A stretch of DNA of 64,000 nucleotides from Dryocola sp036489025. GTDB taxonomy: Bacteria > Pseudomonadota > Gammaproteobacteria > Enterobacterales > Enterobacteriaceae. The position numbers and the translations under genes were made by a program. The notes below the pieces were generated by a model. The model worked only from the letters and a program-made list of their open reading frames with translations, did no database searches and had not been told where the DNA came from. Where the stretch lies: positions 1 through 64,000 of the forward strand of contig DASXGN010000009.1 of assembly GCA_036489025.1 (NCBI GenBank), in the 5' to 3' direction. Shown here one piece after another: positions 26,806 to 35,410 of this stretch; the stretch's first letter is position 1, and every line of letters starts with the position of its first letter.

Positions 26806-26842
26806 CGCCCGCAGTGCAAATCACGGGCGGGGGTGTTTTTTT
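26806..26842 (+). terminator. Rho-independent terminator right of the IS
   Basis: A stem CGCCCG / CGGGCG separated by 12 bases, then GGGGTG and a run of T. It probably ended the Rpn gene before the IS separated them. Confidence 0.7.
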
Positions 26843-26979
26843 ACTCTCAGCGTGACTCGCAGCATCACCTCGGCCCTGGCTTCTTTCATTACCGCCGTTC
26901 TCATCCTTACGCCTCCATCCTGGCGTATCCGCTTTCCGCCCGCCCCCTGCGGTGCCGGTAACGATGCCATCCCTTGTTT

Positions 26980-27418
26980 CCACGCCACCGCAACGTTCAG
27001 TTTCTGATTAAACTCCCCTGATAAAAAGTAAAACTGCCTCCGCCCTCTGCTTTCCTGAAGGTTGGAGCACCGCGATGCCATAAAAAAAACACGTCAATAC
27101 AGCACAAAAGATCAAAAAACCACTCGCGGGCGGCATAAATCCTTAAAATAACCCTTATCGCAGTTACAACAAGCACTCCCCACCGAAATCCGTCAACATT
27201 TCCTGGCGGTAAATTTGCCTGCTGTGTGAGGCGTGATGTCCTTCTCCGGTTCATCACGCTGACTCTGCCTGTCATATGCAGCGGCATATTTACTAACCAC
27301 CATGCTCTTATGTTGAGCCTGGCATTACCCCAAAAAAAGAAACCATAACGTAAAACGTTTTTTGTTTTCACACCGGTTCCGGAAGACGGAACTTCATTTA
27401 AAAAAAGGAAAAGCAGTA
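26980..27418 (+). repeat. Upstream region of pilin 3, duplicate of 23401-23861
   Basis: The region is colinear with the pilin 2 upstream region, with blocks such as CCGCAACGTTCAGTTTCTGA, GATAAAAAGTAAAACTGCCT and CATTTCCTGGCGGTAAATTT shared. The 7-bp unit is present once. The block 27138-27295 is also shared, inverted, with the pilin 1 upstream region. It is probably the regulatory region of the pilin family. The interval from 26843 to 26980 holds nothing recognised. Confidence 0.8.
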
Positions 27419-28030
27419 ATGAAAAAACCAAACTTATTTGCACTGGGTCTTCTGTCTGTATTGTGTGCGAGTGCCCTTAATGCTCAGGCCGCTGATACGG
27501 GTACCATCAACTTCACCGGTAACATCGTGGAAAACACCTGCGCTGTAACCGTTGATGGTCAGGGTGCTGATGCCACCGTTGCCCTGCCGGATGTTATGGC
27601 TGCTACGTTAAATGCAGACCACCAAGCAGGGCTAACAAATTTTGACCTGAAAATTTCAGGTTGTACTGGTGTTGACGGCTCCTCCTCTGTTGCGGCAACC
27701 TTCGATTCTGGTGACAATGCGCTTAATTCATATGATGAAACAAATTTTGCAGTAACTGCCATGGGCGGTGTTATGAAGAATACCGCTTCGGACGGCGCTA
27801 AAAACGTCTATTTAATGCTTGTTGACTCCGATAATACCCCAATTTCCGTAACTGCTACACCTGTCCATGGTGAGACGCAGGCCCCTGTAGCGTTATCTTA
27901 CGTCAATATCACTGAAGAAGGTAATGCAACAATTCCAATGGGTGTTGAATATACTATTGATAATAACAATAACGTTGCAACAGCTGGTGCCGTTACCGGC
28001 GTAACCACTTACCAACTGGTTTATAAATAA
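27419..28030 (+). CDS. Major fimbrial subunit (pilin 3)
   Basis: 203 residues. The signal peptide (MKKPNLFALGLLSVLCASALNAQA) and mature start ADTGTINFTGNIVENTC follow the family pattern, with a second cysteine in SGCTG. The central region (DSGDNALNSYDETNFAV..) is unlike pilins 1, 2 and 4. The C-terminus VTTYQLVYK is conserved. The frame is open to 27362, but the ATG at 27419 follows AAAAAAGGAAAAGCAGTA and fits the signal peptide. It is more diverged in synonymous sites than pilins 1 and 2, suggesting an older copy. A terminator follows at 28110-28145, and a relic of the autotransporter barrel lies further on. Confidence 0.9.
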   Translation: MKKPNLFALGLLSVLCASALNAQAADTGTINFTGNIVENTCAVTVDGQGADATVALPDVMAATLNADHQAGLTNFDLKISGCTGVDGSSSVAATFDSGDNALNSYDETNFAVTAMGGVMKNTASDGAKNVYLMLVDSDNTPISVTATPVHGETQAPVALSYVNITEEGNATIPMGVEYTIDNNNNVATAGAVTGVTTYQLVYK

Positions 28031-28109
28031 CAGCTTCTGAAGCTGCAACTGTTTCTTCTGCTACTTGTTAATGGCAGATAAAGAAAATTTTCAAGAATAA
28101 GTGTTAAAT

Positions 28110-28145
28110 AAAAGCGCGCTCAATATAAATATTGAGTGCGCTTTT
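28110..28145 (+). terminator. Terminator downstream of pilin 3
   Basis: A hairpin AAAAGCGC-x-CTCAAT / ATTGAG-x-GCGCTTTT with a six-base AT loop, equivalent in position to those after pilins 1 and 2. Confidence 0.8.
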
Positions 28146-28302
28146 CCCATGATTGCTAATTATCAAAAAATTGTGGGTAATAGGTTGCCGTCAGAAAATG
28201 AGTGTCGGTAATTAATACTACGCCACTCCTCAATAATGGGGTGCAGGGTTTTCCTGGGGTGTTTTTATATCCTTCTTATTCAATATGACTCGTTAATTTC
28301 AG

Positions 28303-28781
28303 CTGCAATACACCGCCTCAGGCTGGTTTATGGACGCGGGCGGCAGCTATACGCACCTGACCAAGACGCTGGGAACGGACGCGACGCTGAGGATGCAGCC
28401 GGCCACGCGGACGTCGGATTTTGTGTACGGCAACCTGCGCGGCGGATATGGGCTGAGCCTGATGGACAATACGCTGGACGTTGAAGCGTCGGCGGGCGTG
28501 GGGGCAGGCTATGTGAACGGCTATGAGATTGACGGGCCGTCCTCGGGCATCGCCCTGAGCTCGGCGGTGCCGGTGTACATGACGGGGGGGACGGGAAGCC
28601 GGCTGACGCGCATGCCGCCCGAAAATGGCCCGCGCTGACCGAGAAAAGTACGTACGTTTACGCCGGGTTTGAGGGAAAACTGACCGACAACTGGTCAGCA
28701 GAGGTGAACGCCGGCGCGAGCCCGCTGGGCAACCTGTACACGGACTTCAGCACGGCCGCAGGATTCCGTTACAGTTTCTGA
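28303..28781 (+). pseudogene. C-terminal barrel relic of the S6 autotransporter
   Basis: The frame from YTASGWFMDAGGSYTHLTKT through NLRGGYGLSLMDNTLDVE matches the barrel of the intact autotransporter (6609-10640) at high identity. After PVYMTGG the region corresponding to about 35 residues is deleted, and a second small deletion shifts the frame at 28605-28640. A different frame then continues LTEKSTYVYAGFEGKLTDNWSAEV to FRYSF and the stop at 28779-28781. No passenger or start remains. It lies downstream of pilin 3 in the same order and orientation that the intact gene has relative to pilin 1. Confidence 0.9.
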
Positions 28782-28800
28782 TAGAGATAATAGCGGCGCG

Positions 28801-28830
28801 GTGCCCTCCTTCACGGGGGGCATTTTTTTT
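28801..28830 (+). terminator. Terminator after the autotransporter relic
   Basis: A GC-rich stem TGCCCTCC / GGGGGGCA followed by eight T. Confidence 0.8.
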
Positions 28831-29157
28831 GCCCGCAGGCAGCACGCCATCGTTGAAAAACACGGGCGTGAGAAACGCGCTGACAGTCACTGCTCCTCAG
28901 AATAAAAATCTACAACGGAGCGTCCGTGAAGCACAACGGTTTAAATTGCGGGGTATCGCGATTACAACAAGCCAGCGCGGTGCAGATTAGCCATTATTTA
29001 GCGGCGATAATCTTGTTGTCTTGTGCGCGAGGGGATACGTTCGTTTTATCACGCTGGCGTTGTCTGCCAGGCGCGGGGCAGTGAGGTTTGTCTCAAAAGC
29101 ACGTCGTAACTGAATAATAGACGTTAGTTCTGGACGAAATTAAAACAGGAAGCAATC
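28831..29157. other. Upstream region of pilin 4
   Basis: Partly related to the other pilin upstream regions (GATTACAACAAGC and TTATCACGCTGGCG.TGTCTGCC blocks) but more diverged. No gene is seen. Confidence 0.5.
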
Positions 29158-29754
29158 ATGAAGAAATCACGCGTATTTGTTCTGGGCCTTATGTCCGTAC
29201 TGTGTGCCGGCACCCTGAACGCCCAGGCGGCAGACACCGGCACCATCACCTTCAACGGGAACATCACGGATAACACCTGTACCGTCTCCGTTGACGGGCA
29301 GGGCGCTGACGGCACCGTCACCCTGCCCGATGTGCCCGTCACAGCGCTGAAAGAATCGCAAAGTAATGCAGGGAAGACGCCGTTCAGCCTTAAGGTTTCA
29401 GGGTGTTCTGATAACGGGCAAACTGTGACTTCGGAATTTAAGGCCGACGCCATGAAGGATCTCAATATAATGGATGCGGGCTCAGGAAGTTACGGGCTGG
29501 TGAATAAGGCAAGTGAGGGGGCGGAAAATGTGGTCCTTCAAATTCTGGATAATGACAGAGTTTTAAATATAGGTTTCGTTAACGACGCGGGGTTAGAGAC
29601 CGGATCCGGAGAGCAATACGGCACATATATGAGTTTTTCGAACGACGGTACTGCTGAACTTCCATTCGCTGTTCAATACCACTCTACACTGAATGGGACG
29701 GTGACGGCTGGCCCAGTAGAGGCCACTGTGAATTATATACTTGCATATAAATAG
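29158..29754 (+). CDS. Major fimbrial subunit (pilin 4)
   Basis: 198 residues. The signal peptide (MKKSRVFVLGLMSVLCAGTLNAQA) and mature start ADTGTITFNGNITDNTCTVSVDGQG are almost those of pilin 1, including the MKKSRVF start. Two cysteines (NTC, SGC) are present. The middle (KADAMKDLNIMDAGSGSYGLV) and the end (ATVNYILAYK) differ from the other three. The upstream region is only partly related and carries no 7-bp repeat. AGGAAGCAATC supplies the ribosome site. It is the outermost pilin, next to the tyrosine recombinase. It may be an alternative subunit for the same usher or a minor subunit. Confidence 0.9.
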   Translation: MKKSRVFVLGLMSVLCAGTLNAQAADTGTITFNGNITDNTCTVSVDGQGADGTVTLPDVPVTALKESQSNAGKTPFSLKVSGCSDNGQTVTSEFKADAMKDLNIMDAGSGSYGLVNKASEGAENVVLQILDNDRVLNIGFVNDAGLETGSGEQYGTYMSFSNDGTAELPFAVQYHSTLNGTVTAGPVEATVNYILAYK

Positions 29755-30108
29755 TTTGCATCAAAAAGACCAAAACCGTCCAAGTTCCAAAGGGAGCGCT
29801 AGTCAGTAATTTAGATTATTTTTTCACTAGGCGAGAACATAGTGGCGCCCTTATATCTCTCCATCAAGCCTGACAAGTTCGTGATGGGGAGATAATTTCT
29901 TGTGATATTTGCACTGCCAGGCAATAATTCGATATTCATTTTTTAAATCTAAATGGTTTCTTCTTTGTGTCTCCCCGTTCCATATTTCATTTTTCAGCCC
30001 ATGACCGAATTATCCAACTTGAATAAATTAAGTTGAAAGAGAAATCCCCTTTCGTGACGTGCCACGGTTCAGGGGATTAATGCCGAACCCGATGGTTGCA
30101 GCAATGAG
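29755..30108. other. Intergenic region between pilin 4 and recombinase
   Basis: Contains a long hairpin (29855-29893; stem ATCTCTCCATCA / TGATGGGGAGAT, one mismatch, 15-base loop), which probably acts as a terminator for pilin 4. Nothing else is recognised. Confidence 0.5.
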
Positions 30109-30906
30109 TCAGCCTGGCGTCTGTTTGAGCATGGCCGCCGCCTCAGCGCCGGGCATGGAGAATTGAACCCTGTGGCGGGCCGCCACATCCAGCGCAAAGA
30201 TCCGCGTGTAGACTTCGGTCGATTTCATGCTTTTGTGCCCCATCAGCCCCTGCAAAACCTTCAACGGCACCCCCGAGTACAGCATGTGCATGGCATAACT
30301 ATGCCGAAGCGTGTGCGGCGTGACCGGTATCGAGAAGGTGACACCGTCACCGGCGGCGCGGGCCACCGCGTCATTCAGCCAGGTGCGCACCGTGCGGTCT
30401 GTCACCTCCCAGATACGCGCCGGCTCCAGGCGGCCGGTGCGCTTATTCTTACGTTCCAGCGGAATGCGCAGCGTGGCAATCATGCTGTTCAATCGGTTGA
30501 GGTAATGGTTATCGGAAAGTGGTACCAGCCGGTGGGGGATCACCTTTTTCGACGGCGCACCCGGTCCGCGCGCGGCCTTTTCCTGTCGCTGCTTAAGCGT
30601 AGCCAGCGACACGTACGGGTACGGCGATGTCAGGCTAAAATCTCCCCGCGTCAGAGCCAGCCCTTCATTAATCCGTGCGCCGGTGTTCCACAGCGTATCG
30701 ATGCAGGTTTGCTGGTACAGGTCCGGAAGATAATGCAGCAGTGCCCCCACCTCCACGGCCAGCAGATACTCCGGCATGTCGCCGTGAACCTGTGCCATGC
30801 GGCGCAGGGCCAGCGCGGCGGAATAATCAAGGGGAACGGGCAGCCCCATCGCAGATGCTGACTGAAACTGACCCTGCAGGGTGGGAAATTGAGCATGTTC
30901 TGTCAT
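30109..30906 (-). CDS. Tyrosine recombinase / site-specific integrase (plasmid resolvase type)
   Basis: 265 residues with the complete catalytic set of the lambda-integrase family: Arg in NTGARINEGLALTRGD, Lys around KKVIPHRLVPL, His-x-x-Arg in TPHTLRHSYAMHM, His in GLMGHKSMKSTEVY, and the Tyr nucleophile in that last motif. Size and position on an F-like plasmid suggest a ResD-like multimer-resolution recombinase, but no ccdAB genes are nearby. I use the ATG at 30906 (MTEHAQFPTLQ), preceded by GAG at a moderate distance. The frame remains open and coding-like to about 31154, so a longer protein is possible. Its target site is not obvious. A role in pilin-gene rearrangement is conceivable only from proximity. 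Confidence 0.85.
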   Translation of the reverse strand: MTEHAQFPTLQGQFQSASAMGLPVPLDYSAALALRRMAQVHGDMPEYLLAVEVGALLHYLPDLYQQTCIDTLWNTGARINEGLALTRGDFSLTSPYPYVSLATLKQRQEKAARGPGAPSKKVIPHRLVPLSDNHYLNRLNSMIATLRIPLERKNKRTGRLEPARIWEVTDRTVRTWLNDAVARAAGDGVTFSIPVTPHTLRHSYAMHMLYSGVPLKVLQGLMGHKSMKSTEVYTRIFALDVAARHRVQFSMPGAEAAAMLKQTPG

Positions 30907-31290
30907 AAAGATAGTCTCATTCTTGGGGACACAAAGTTCGGGCATGATGGTCTTCGCTGAATCATTGATGTCATGGCCTTTCGGCAATGGGTACAGCAGA
31001 CGCCATTGCTCAATCATCTCCTTGATGCGCCGTGTTTGCTTTGGATAGCGCTCTCGCCGTTGTTTAACATATCCGGCTTGAGACAGGGGTTCATGAAGAT
31101 TCGGGTAGAAATCAATCAGGCATTTTCGCTCTTCGCAAATACCAGGGGAAGTTCACGGAGGCGGAACAGCAGCGCAGTCGCCAGCCGGTACCCCTGCGAA
31201 TACGCCCTGTGCGGAAGCCGTTAATTCAGGCGTTGTTGTGCCCGTCTTCACCCTAGGAAAACAACGGTTGCTGCAATGTTTTGGCCATCA
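30907..31290 (-). other. Open frame upstream of the recombinase; possible N-terminal extension or gene remnant
   Basis: The recombinase frame stays open upstream to about 31154 and encodes a plausible peptide (ERKCLIDFYPNLHEPLSQAG, then a basic segment and PLPKGHDIND). Codon use looks like coding DNA, so this may be a longer recombinase N-terminus or the tail of a decayed gene. No other structure is seen between 31155 and 31290. Confidence 0.4.
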
Positions 31291-31818
31291 TCAGCTCGTC
31301 TTGTTATTGCTTTTACTCTCAGCGTCAATCTCCTGGGCGATCGCGCAGAACTGCTCATGCTCGGTTTCCAGGTAGTGATAATAGATGCGGGCATCGCGCT
31401 CGGTCAGCCCGCGCCGGTTGCCGGTAAAATAGCCGCGCAGTACTTCGATGGCGTGGCGGTAGGTGGTCAGGTCATACGCCCAGTCGGCGAGCTCACCGGC
31501 CGCGTCCAGCTCCTGCTCAAATTCGCCGTACTTCTGCTCCAGGATATCCAGGCCCAGTTGTGTCGCCGCGTGGACATTACTCTCGTTCAACACGGCGACC
31601 GCGTTGCGGATCTTCTCAAACTGGTAGCCGAACCCTTCTTTTTCGGTGATCGATGCAAACAAGCTTTTTTTTCCCTGGGCCTCTATGCCCGTGAACGTGT
31701 CGAAAGATGACGTGCCGTGATGATATCCCTGCCAGATAAATGAAGGGGGTATAATACGCCCGGATATAGTCAGGTAGATTACTGTCACTCGCATGAAAGA
31801 TAGGCTGAAAATTTTCAC
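31291..31818 (-). CDS. Hypothetical protein, unrecognised
   Basis: The C-terminal 120 residues (EKEGFGYQFEKIRNAVAVLN to FCAIAQEIDAESKSNNKTS) look genuinely coding: acidic, helical, soluble, and with GC-rich third positions. The first 35 to 50 residues are less convincing, so the true start may be an internal one. Candidates are an ATG at 31794 or a TTG near 31666 preceded by AGGGA. No family is recognised. It lies upstream of the recombinase on the same strand, separated by about 380 bases. Confidence 0.5.
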   Translation of the reverse strand: MKIFSLSFMRVTVIYLTISGRIIPPSFIWQGYHHGTSSFDTFTGIEAQGKKSLFASITEKEGFGYQFEKIRNAVAVLNESNVHAATQLGLDILEQKYGEFEQELDAAGELADWAYDLTTYRHAIEVLRGYFTGNRRGLTERDARIYYHYLETEHEQFCAIAQEIDAESKSNNKTS

Positions 31819-32355
31819 CTAACGCAATTACCTATCCCCTGCCCCACCCTGTTCCGACTTTTACCTTATATGCCATTTCCGGAAGTGTAGCATGCCGATT
31901 TTGCGACGTCCGTGCTGCAATGCCCTCTTCCCACCCGTCGTGATATCGCGGCTAAACACCTTATATTGTGCTCGCGACTTAATTTTATCGTCTATATAGG
32001 TGAATTGCGCAAAAAATCGCCCCTCCCTGGTTGGAGATCCGGTTCTGCCAGAAAACGGATCCCGCCAGAAAAGTATAACCATGTCCAATAAAGAACTTCA
32101 CGACTTGCCTGTGATCCAGGCAAGTAGCAGCATGGTGAAGTGACATACGGCAGCTTAAGGTTAAAGCGGAATTGTTATTTTCTAATGCGCCATTACCGCA
32201 CTCTAAATGATATTGAAACAAAAATAATTAAAATTTCCCTGAGAATTATAAGGTGGAATTTTTATTTAATTAACTTTTAATTTATTATCTTTAGGTTTTT
32301 TCGTAATTCAATACTATTTACGGCAGTTTATCAGTGAAAAGAAAAGGATATTAAA
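31819..32355. other. Gene-poor region upstream of orphan pilin
   Basis: Short open frames only, none with a family match. The AT-rich final 120 bases probably hold the promoter of the gene at 32356. Confidence 0.5.
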
Positions 32356-32904
32356 ATGAAACTTAAACAGTTATTAACCTCGATAACAATGTTCGCCGTC
32401 TCAGCGGGAGTAAACGCCTCAGATTTAGACCACACAGTTACCTTTGAAGGAAATGTCGTTGCATCGACCTGTCAGGTTGCATTTCCATCACAAATTACTT
32501 TTGGGAATCATCTGTATAGCGCGCCTTCAGCATCAGGCTCTACTTCAGTCAGTTACAAAGGAATTGACCTTCTGTCAGATCCAGTTCTTAGTAATTGTCC
32601 TGCAGGTGAGCAAATTGTTATGTATGTGGAGATTGGACAAGACACGGCCGAATCAGGAGTTCCTTATAAAGTGGGTTTAGCTCCAACATCTGACTGGTAT
32701 ATTGATTACCATACTTTAATGAGTTATGCGCTTGTAGCGAATGAAAGCGGGGATGCTTTTGTAACAAAATATAGTCCAACAGGTTCTAACCCAACGAGTA
32801 ATGTAAATTCTTTGACACCAATCTTGACTGTATTTAGCAGTGAAGCTTCTGATAGCATTGGTAGCTATAAATCAACCCTACAAATGTCTTTCCAATACAA
32901 TTAA
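32356..32904 (+). CDS. Orphan fimbrial-type subunit A
   Basis: 182 residues with a signal peptide ending VNA|SDLD and the pilin-like start DHTVTFEGNVVASTCQVAFP. A second cysteine (NCPAGEQ) and a beta-rich body end in MSFQYN with a penultimate tyrosine. This is the pilin-domain pattern of chaperone-usher subunits. GAAAAGGATATTAAA is the ribosome site. The gene is AT-rich, unlike pilins 1-4, and has no chaperone or usher nearby. It may borrow the operon at 16.8-21.3 kb or be stranded. It converges on a second orphan pilin. Confidence 0.75.
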   Translation: MKLKQLLTSITMFAVSAGVNASDLDHTVTFEGNVVASTCQVAFPSQITFGNHLYSAPSASGSTSVSYKGIDLLSDPVLSNCPAGEQIVMYVEIGQDTAESGVPYKVGLAPTSDWYIDYHTLMSYALVANESGDAFVTKYSPTGSNPTSNVNSLTPILTVFSSEASDSIGSYKSTLQMSFQYN

Positions 32905-32975
32905 TATTTCTACATCTATTCAATTATACAAATATTGTTAGGATGTTCCCTACTTGGTTGTCCAGTAAACTCAAT

Positions 32976-33020
32976 ATTTCACGTGGTGCAATCAATGCCA
33001 TTGTTCGCACCACGTGAAAT
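32976..33020. repeat. Perfect 14-bp inverted repeat between convergent orphan pilins
   Basis: ATTTCACGTGGTGC (32976-32989) and GCACCACGTGAAAT (33007-33020) with a 17-base spacer. Related half-sites occur near 33036 (TTTTACGTAGCAC) and 34466 (GTGCTACGTGAAAT). It could be a bidirectional terminator without a T-run or a protein-binding or recombination site. Confidence 0.8.
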
Positions 33021-33164
33021 CTAAAAATCAACCGGTACCAATATTTTACGTAGCACATCCTAAAAAATACAGCGCGACAACTTATTACATCCGATAACCA
33101 TGCTGTACTTTGACTAGACTTGTCCAACTATTAATAAGGTATAGTCTGTCCACAAAAATAAATA

Positions 33165-33680
33165 TTAGGAGTATGTAACGGTGAATGTCATTGTAGCAGA
33201 GTGAGTACCAATCAAAACATCAGCCTGTTGATTTGTGGGTGTATAACGAAGACCAATCCTTGTCATAACCTCAGTGGGTTTGGCGGCATTCACCATGGTA
33301 TCTATAATTCCTGACTCATCTGCTGTTGCTACTAACGCACCTTGCTGTGTATAGCCTGTGGTAGTCTCAGTAAAGACATTTGCTTGTACTTGTCCCCCAC
33401 CTGGAAGTTGTGAGCCAACCTGACTCGGTTGAATATTTACTGTGTCTCCAGGTAAACAATTTTGCATGAAAACTGGCATCTTTACGTGTTGGTGGTATGC
33501 CGCACCAACGGAAGTAAGCTCATTGTAAGCTACGTCTGGCAACGAAATCGTTGCCGGCATTACAAGCTCGCATGTGCTTGCTTTAACATTCCCATTAAAA
33601 GTGACTGTATGTGACGGAACCGATGCCATTGCAGAAACTGGGATTAAACAAACAAGGAATAATTTCATTTTCATTTTCAT
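33165..33680 (-). CDS. Orphan fimbrial-type subunit B
   Basis: 171 residues. The signal peptide (MKMKMKLFLVCLIPVSAMA) is followed by SVPSHTVTFNGNVKASTCELVMP, which resembles the mature start of orphan subunit A (HTVTF-x-GNV-x-ASTC). A second cysteine lies in QNCLPGDTV. The C-terminus MTFTVTYS has the penultimate tyrosine. It is a chaperone-usher pilin domain, distantly paralogous to the gene at 32356, and transcribed toward it. No assembly genes lie next to it. It may be a minor subunit. Confidence 0.75.
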   Translation of the reverse strand: MKMKMKLFLVCLIPVSAMASVPSHTVTFNGNVKASTCELVMPATISLPDVAYNELTSVGAAYHQHVKMPVFMQNCLPGDTVNIQPSQVGSQLPGGGQVQANVFTETTTGYTQQGALVATADESGIIDTMVNAAKPTEVMTRIGLRYTPTNQQADVLIGTHSATMTFTVTYS

Positions 33681-34011
33681 AATTACCTAACTCCATCATA
33701 TGTTATAGAATAGCGGTACCTACAATAATATCCATTGCAAATCCGCATATCTATCTTAACTACAGTCATTAATTTAAAAACAAAAGTTATAAAAAAAAAA
33801 CAAAACAACAAAGTGGCCAGATAGCAACCTACCCAAATATGAAGGTTCATCATCAATCTAAAGGCAATATTTAATATTAATTAAGCTAGCATTAAATAGT
33901 TCACATTGATACTAAATAAACAAAAACTATTTACCAATCACCATCAGACAAAGATAGAAAAACTTTTAAGTTGAGATTTTTCATGCTTATAATAATCAGG
34001 AATAACCGGCG
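33681..34011. other. AT-rich promoter-side region of orphan subunit B
   Basis: Very AT-rich with A-runs. No gene or clear element is seen; the promoter of the gene at 33680 should be here. Confidence 0.45.
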
Positions 34012-34315
34012 TCATTCTGGCTGCATATCCGGGCAACCGGCAGATTCTGAGGGCATCATCCAGCCCAGTGCAGAATGGGAGACGACTTTGGTTATTGTGT
34101 ATGCGCCAGGCCTCGATTTTGCACCGTACATCCTCCAGAGACATGAACTCGTTCTCGTTCAGGCATTCTTGCCGCAACCTGCCGTTGAAGGACTCGACTG
34201 TAGCGTTGTCCGTAGGTGTTCCCGGGCGTGAGAAGTTGAACCTTATCGCTCTTTCATAGCCCCACCTGTCCAGCATTTTTCCTACAAATTCAGAACCATG
34301 GTGGGTTTTCAGCAA
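34012..34315 (-). pseudogene. IS3-family transposase (OrfB) fragment
   Basis: The C-terminal part of an rve-type transposase: HHGSEFVGKMLDRWGYER.., FSRPGTPTDNATVESFNGRL and ECLNENEF are canonical IS3-group motifs carrying the catalytic Glu (ESFNGRL). After NNQSR a frame change removes the standard ending. The expected PHSALGWMMPSE text is present in another frame and reaches a stop at 34012. The 5' part is absent. An inactive relic of a past insertion. Confidence 0.85.
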
Positions 34316-34994
34316 CTTCGGTAAAGGTCAGGTAAGTATAGTGAATTTTTTGCGCCCTAACCCATGTCCTTGGACAACTATGAACATATCAATTTAATAT
34401 AATGCCTATTATATTAACGATCCTGTATTCATATGAGGGTGATGATTTTCGCTGAGATTGTTCATATTGTGCTACGTGAAATCTGCAAGGAAAATTCCCT
34501 GCATCTGTCTCAAAACCCACGTAGCGTCGTCAGTGAGCGTGAGTTCTCTTTTTGAGCTATATATGGGCAATTTAACACCACCCCACTAGACGCTACCGCC
34601 TATTTAGGCTGAAGGGGATGCTCTGACCAGGCTTAAGGAATTTGCTCAGGACAGTGTAGAGCTTTCACTAAATACCTGGCGGAAAAAATCGCTTTGACTT
34701 AAGTGATGCAAATATCTAGCAAACAACTGAGCGGTAGTATCGACCATTATTCTTTACTACATAAATTACTTTTCATATAAGTAGCTTACTAATTAATGGA
34801 TTTTTTAGAATACTGTTTAAGCAAGCGACTTATCAATTATAAAAAGAAATTTCTTAAATGCATGATCTTCATCTTTTTTATATTTATTTTTATCATCCAT
34901 GTGATATTATCAATTCGAAATCATTACATAGTCTACTGTCACTGCGAATTAGCTATCGTCTTTGATTTATCGCCTTATATCTATTGCAACGTTT

Positions 34995-35022
34995 ACTGCC
35001 CTTCCTGAAGGGCAGTTTTTTT
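34995..35022 (+). terminator. Strong Rho-independent terminator
   Basis: ACTGCCCTTC / GAAGGGCAGT type stem followed by seven T. It implies a rightward transcript upstream, possibly from the short 34796 frame. Confidence 0.8.
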
Positions 35023-35352
35023 AATTATTAAGCATTCCTCATACCATAGCAGTCGCTTCAATTATAAATATTTCGCATCACTCAGTATATATCCTGATAA
35101 TTTAAACCACCTCTCACCAGAAGAGCCTTATAATATCTAGCGATATGCAATAGGCCACCATCAATATTTTCAAGAGGAACAGCGTCAGATTATAATTTAA
35201 TATATCATTATAGATAGCCCTCACAGATATTACTTCAATGTATTATTAAAAGACGCTTATGCTCAACTCTCTCTTTTTAAAAGTGAACCTGACGAGAGGC
35301 ATCCCGCATGACAGCTGCCAATAACAGTCACCAGTTTAAGTAGAATTAAATT

Positions 35353-35388
35353 CTGTAAAACCCCGCCATGAATGGCGGGGTTTTACAG
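35353..35388 (-). terminator. Terminator of the first metalloprotease gene
   Basis: A perfect long stem CTGTAAAACCCCGCCA with its complement TGGCGGGGTTTTACAG and loop TGAA. It works in either direction and sits 23 bases beyond the stop at 35411. Confidence 0.9.
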
Positions 35389-35410
35389 CACGACTAGTAA
35401 ACCTAAAGCA

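Larger units (their letters stand above)
34316..35410. other. Gene-poor AT-rich region
   Basis: About 1.1 kb without a supported gene. A 70-codon open frame (34796-35008, +) would encode a hydrophobic peptide, but its stop lies inside the terminator hairpin at 34995-35022, so it could be either chance or a tiny membrane protein. The other structure is the terminator at 35353-35388. Confidence 0.5.

Noticed and set aside
30109..30906. The idea that this recombinase is a FimB/FimE-type pilin inversion enzyme
   Set aside because: No short inverted repeats flanking a pilin promoter are seen, the gene is longer than FimB/FimE, and its features fit a plasmid resolvase better.
34796..35008. A 70-codon hydrophobic frame ending in a terminator hairpin
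   Set aside because: The stop codon is inside the terminator stem and the sequence is low-complexity; too weak to call.
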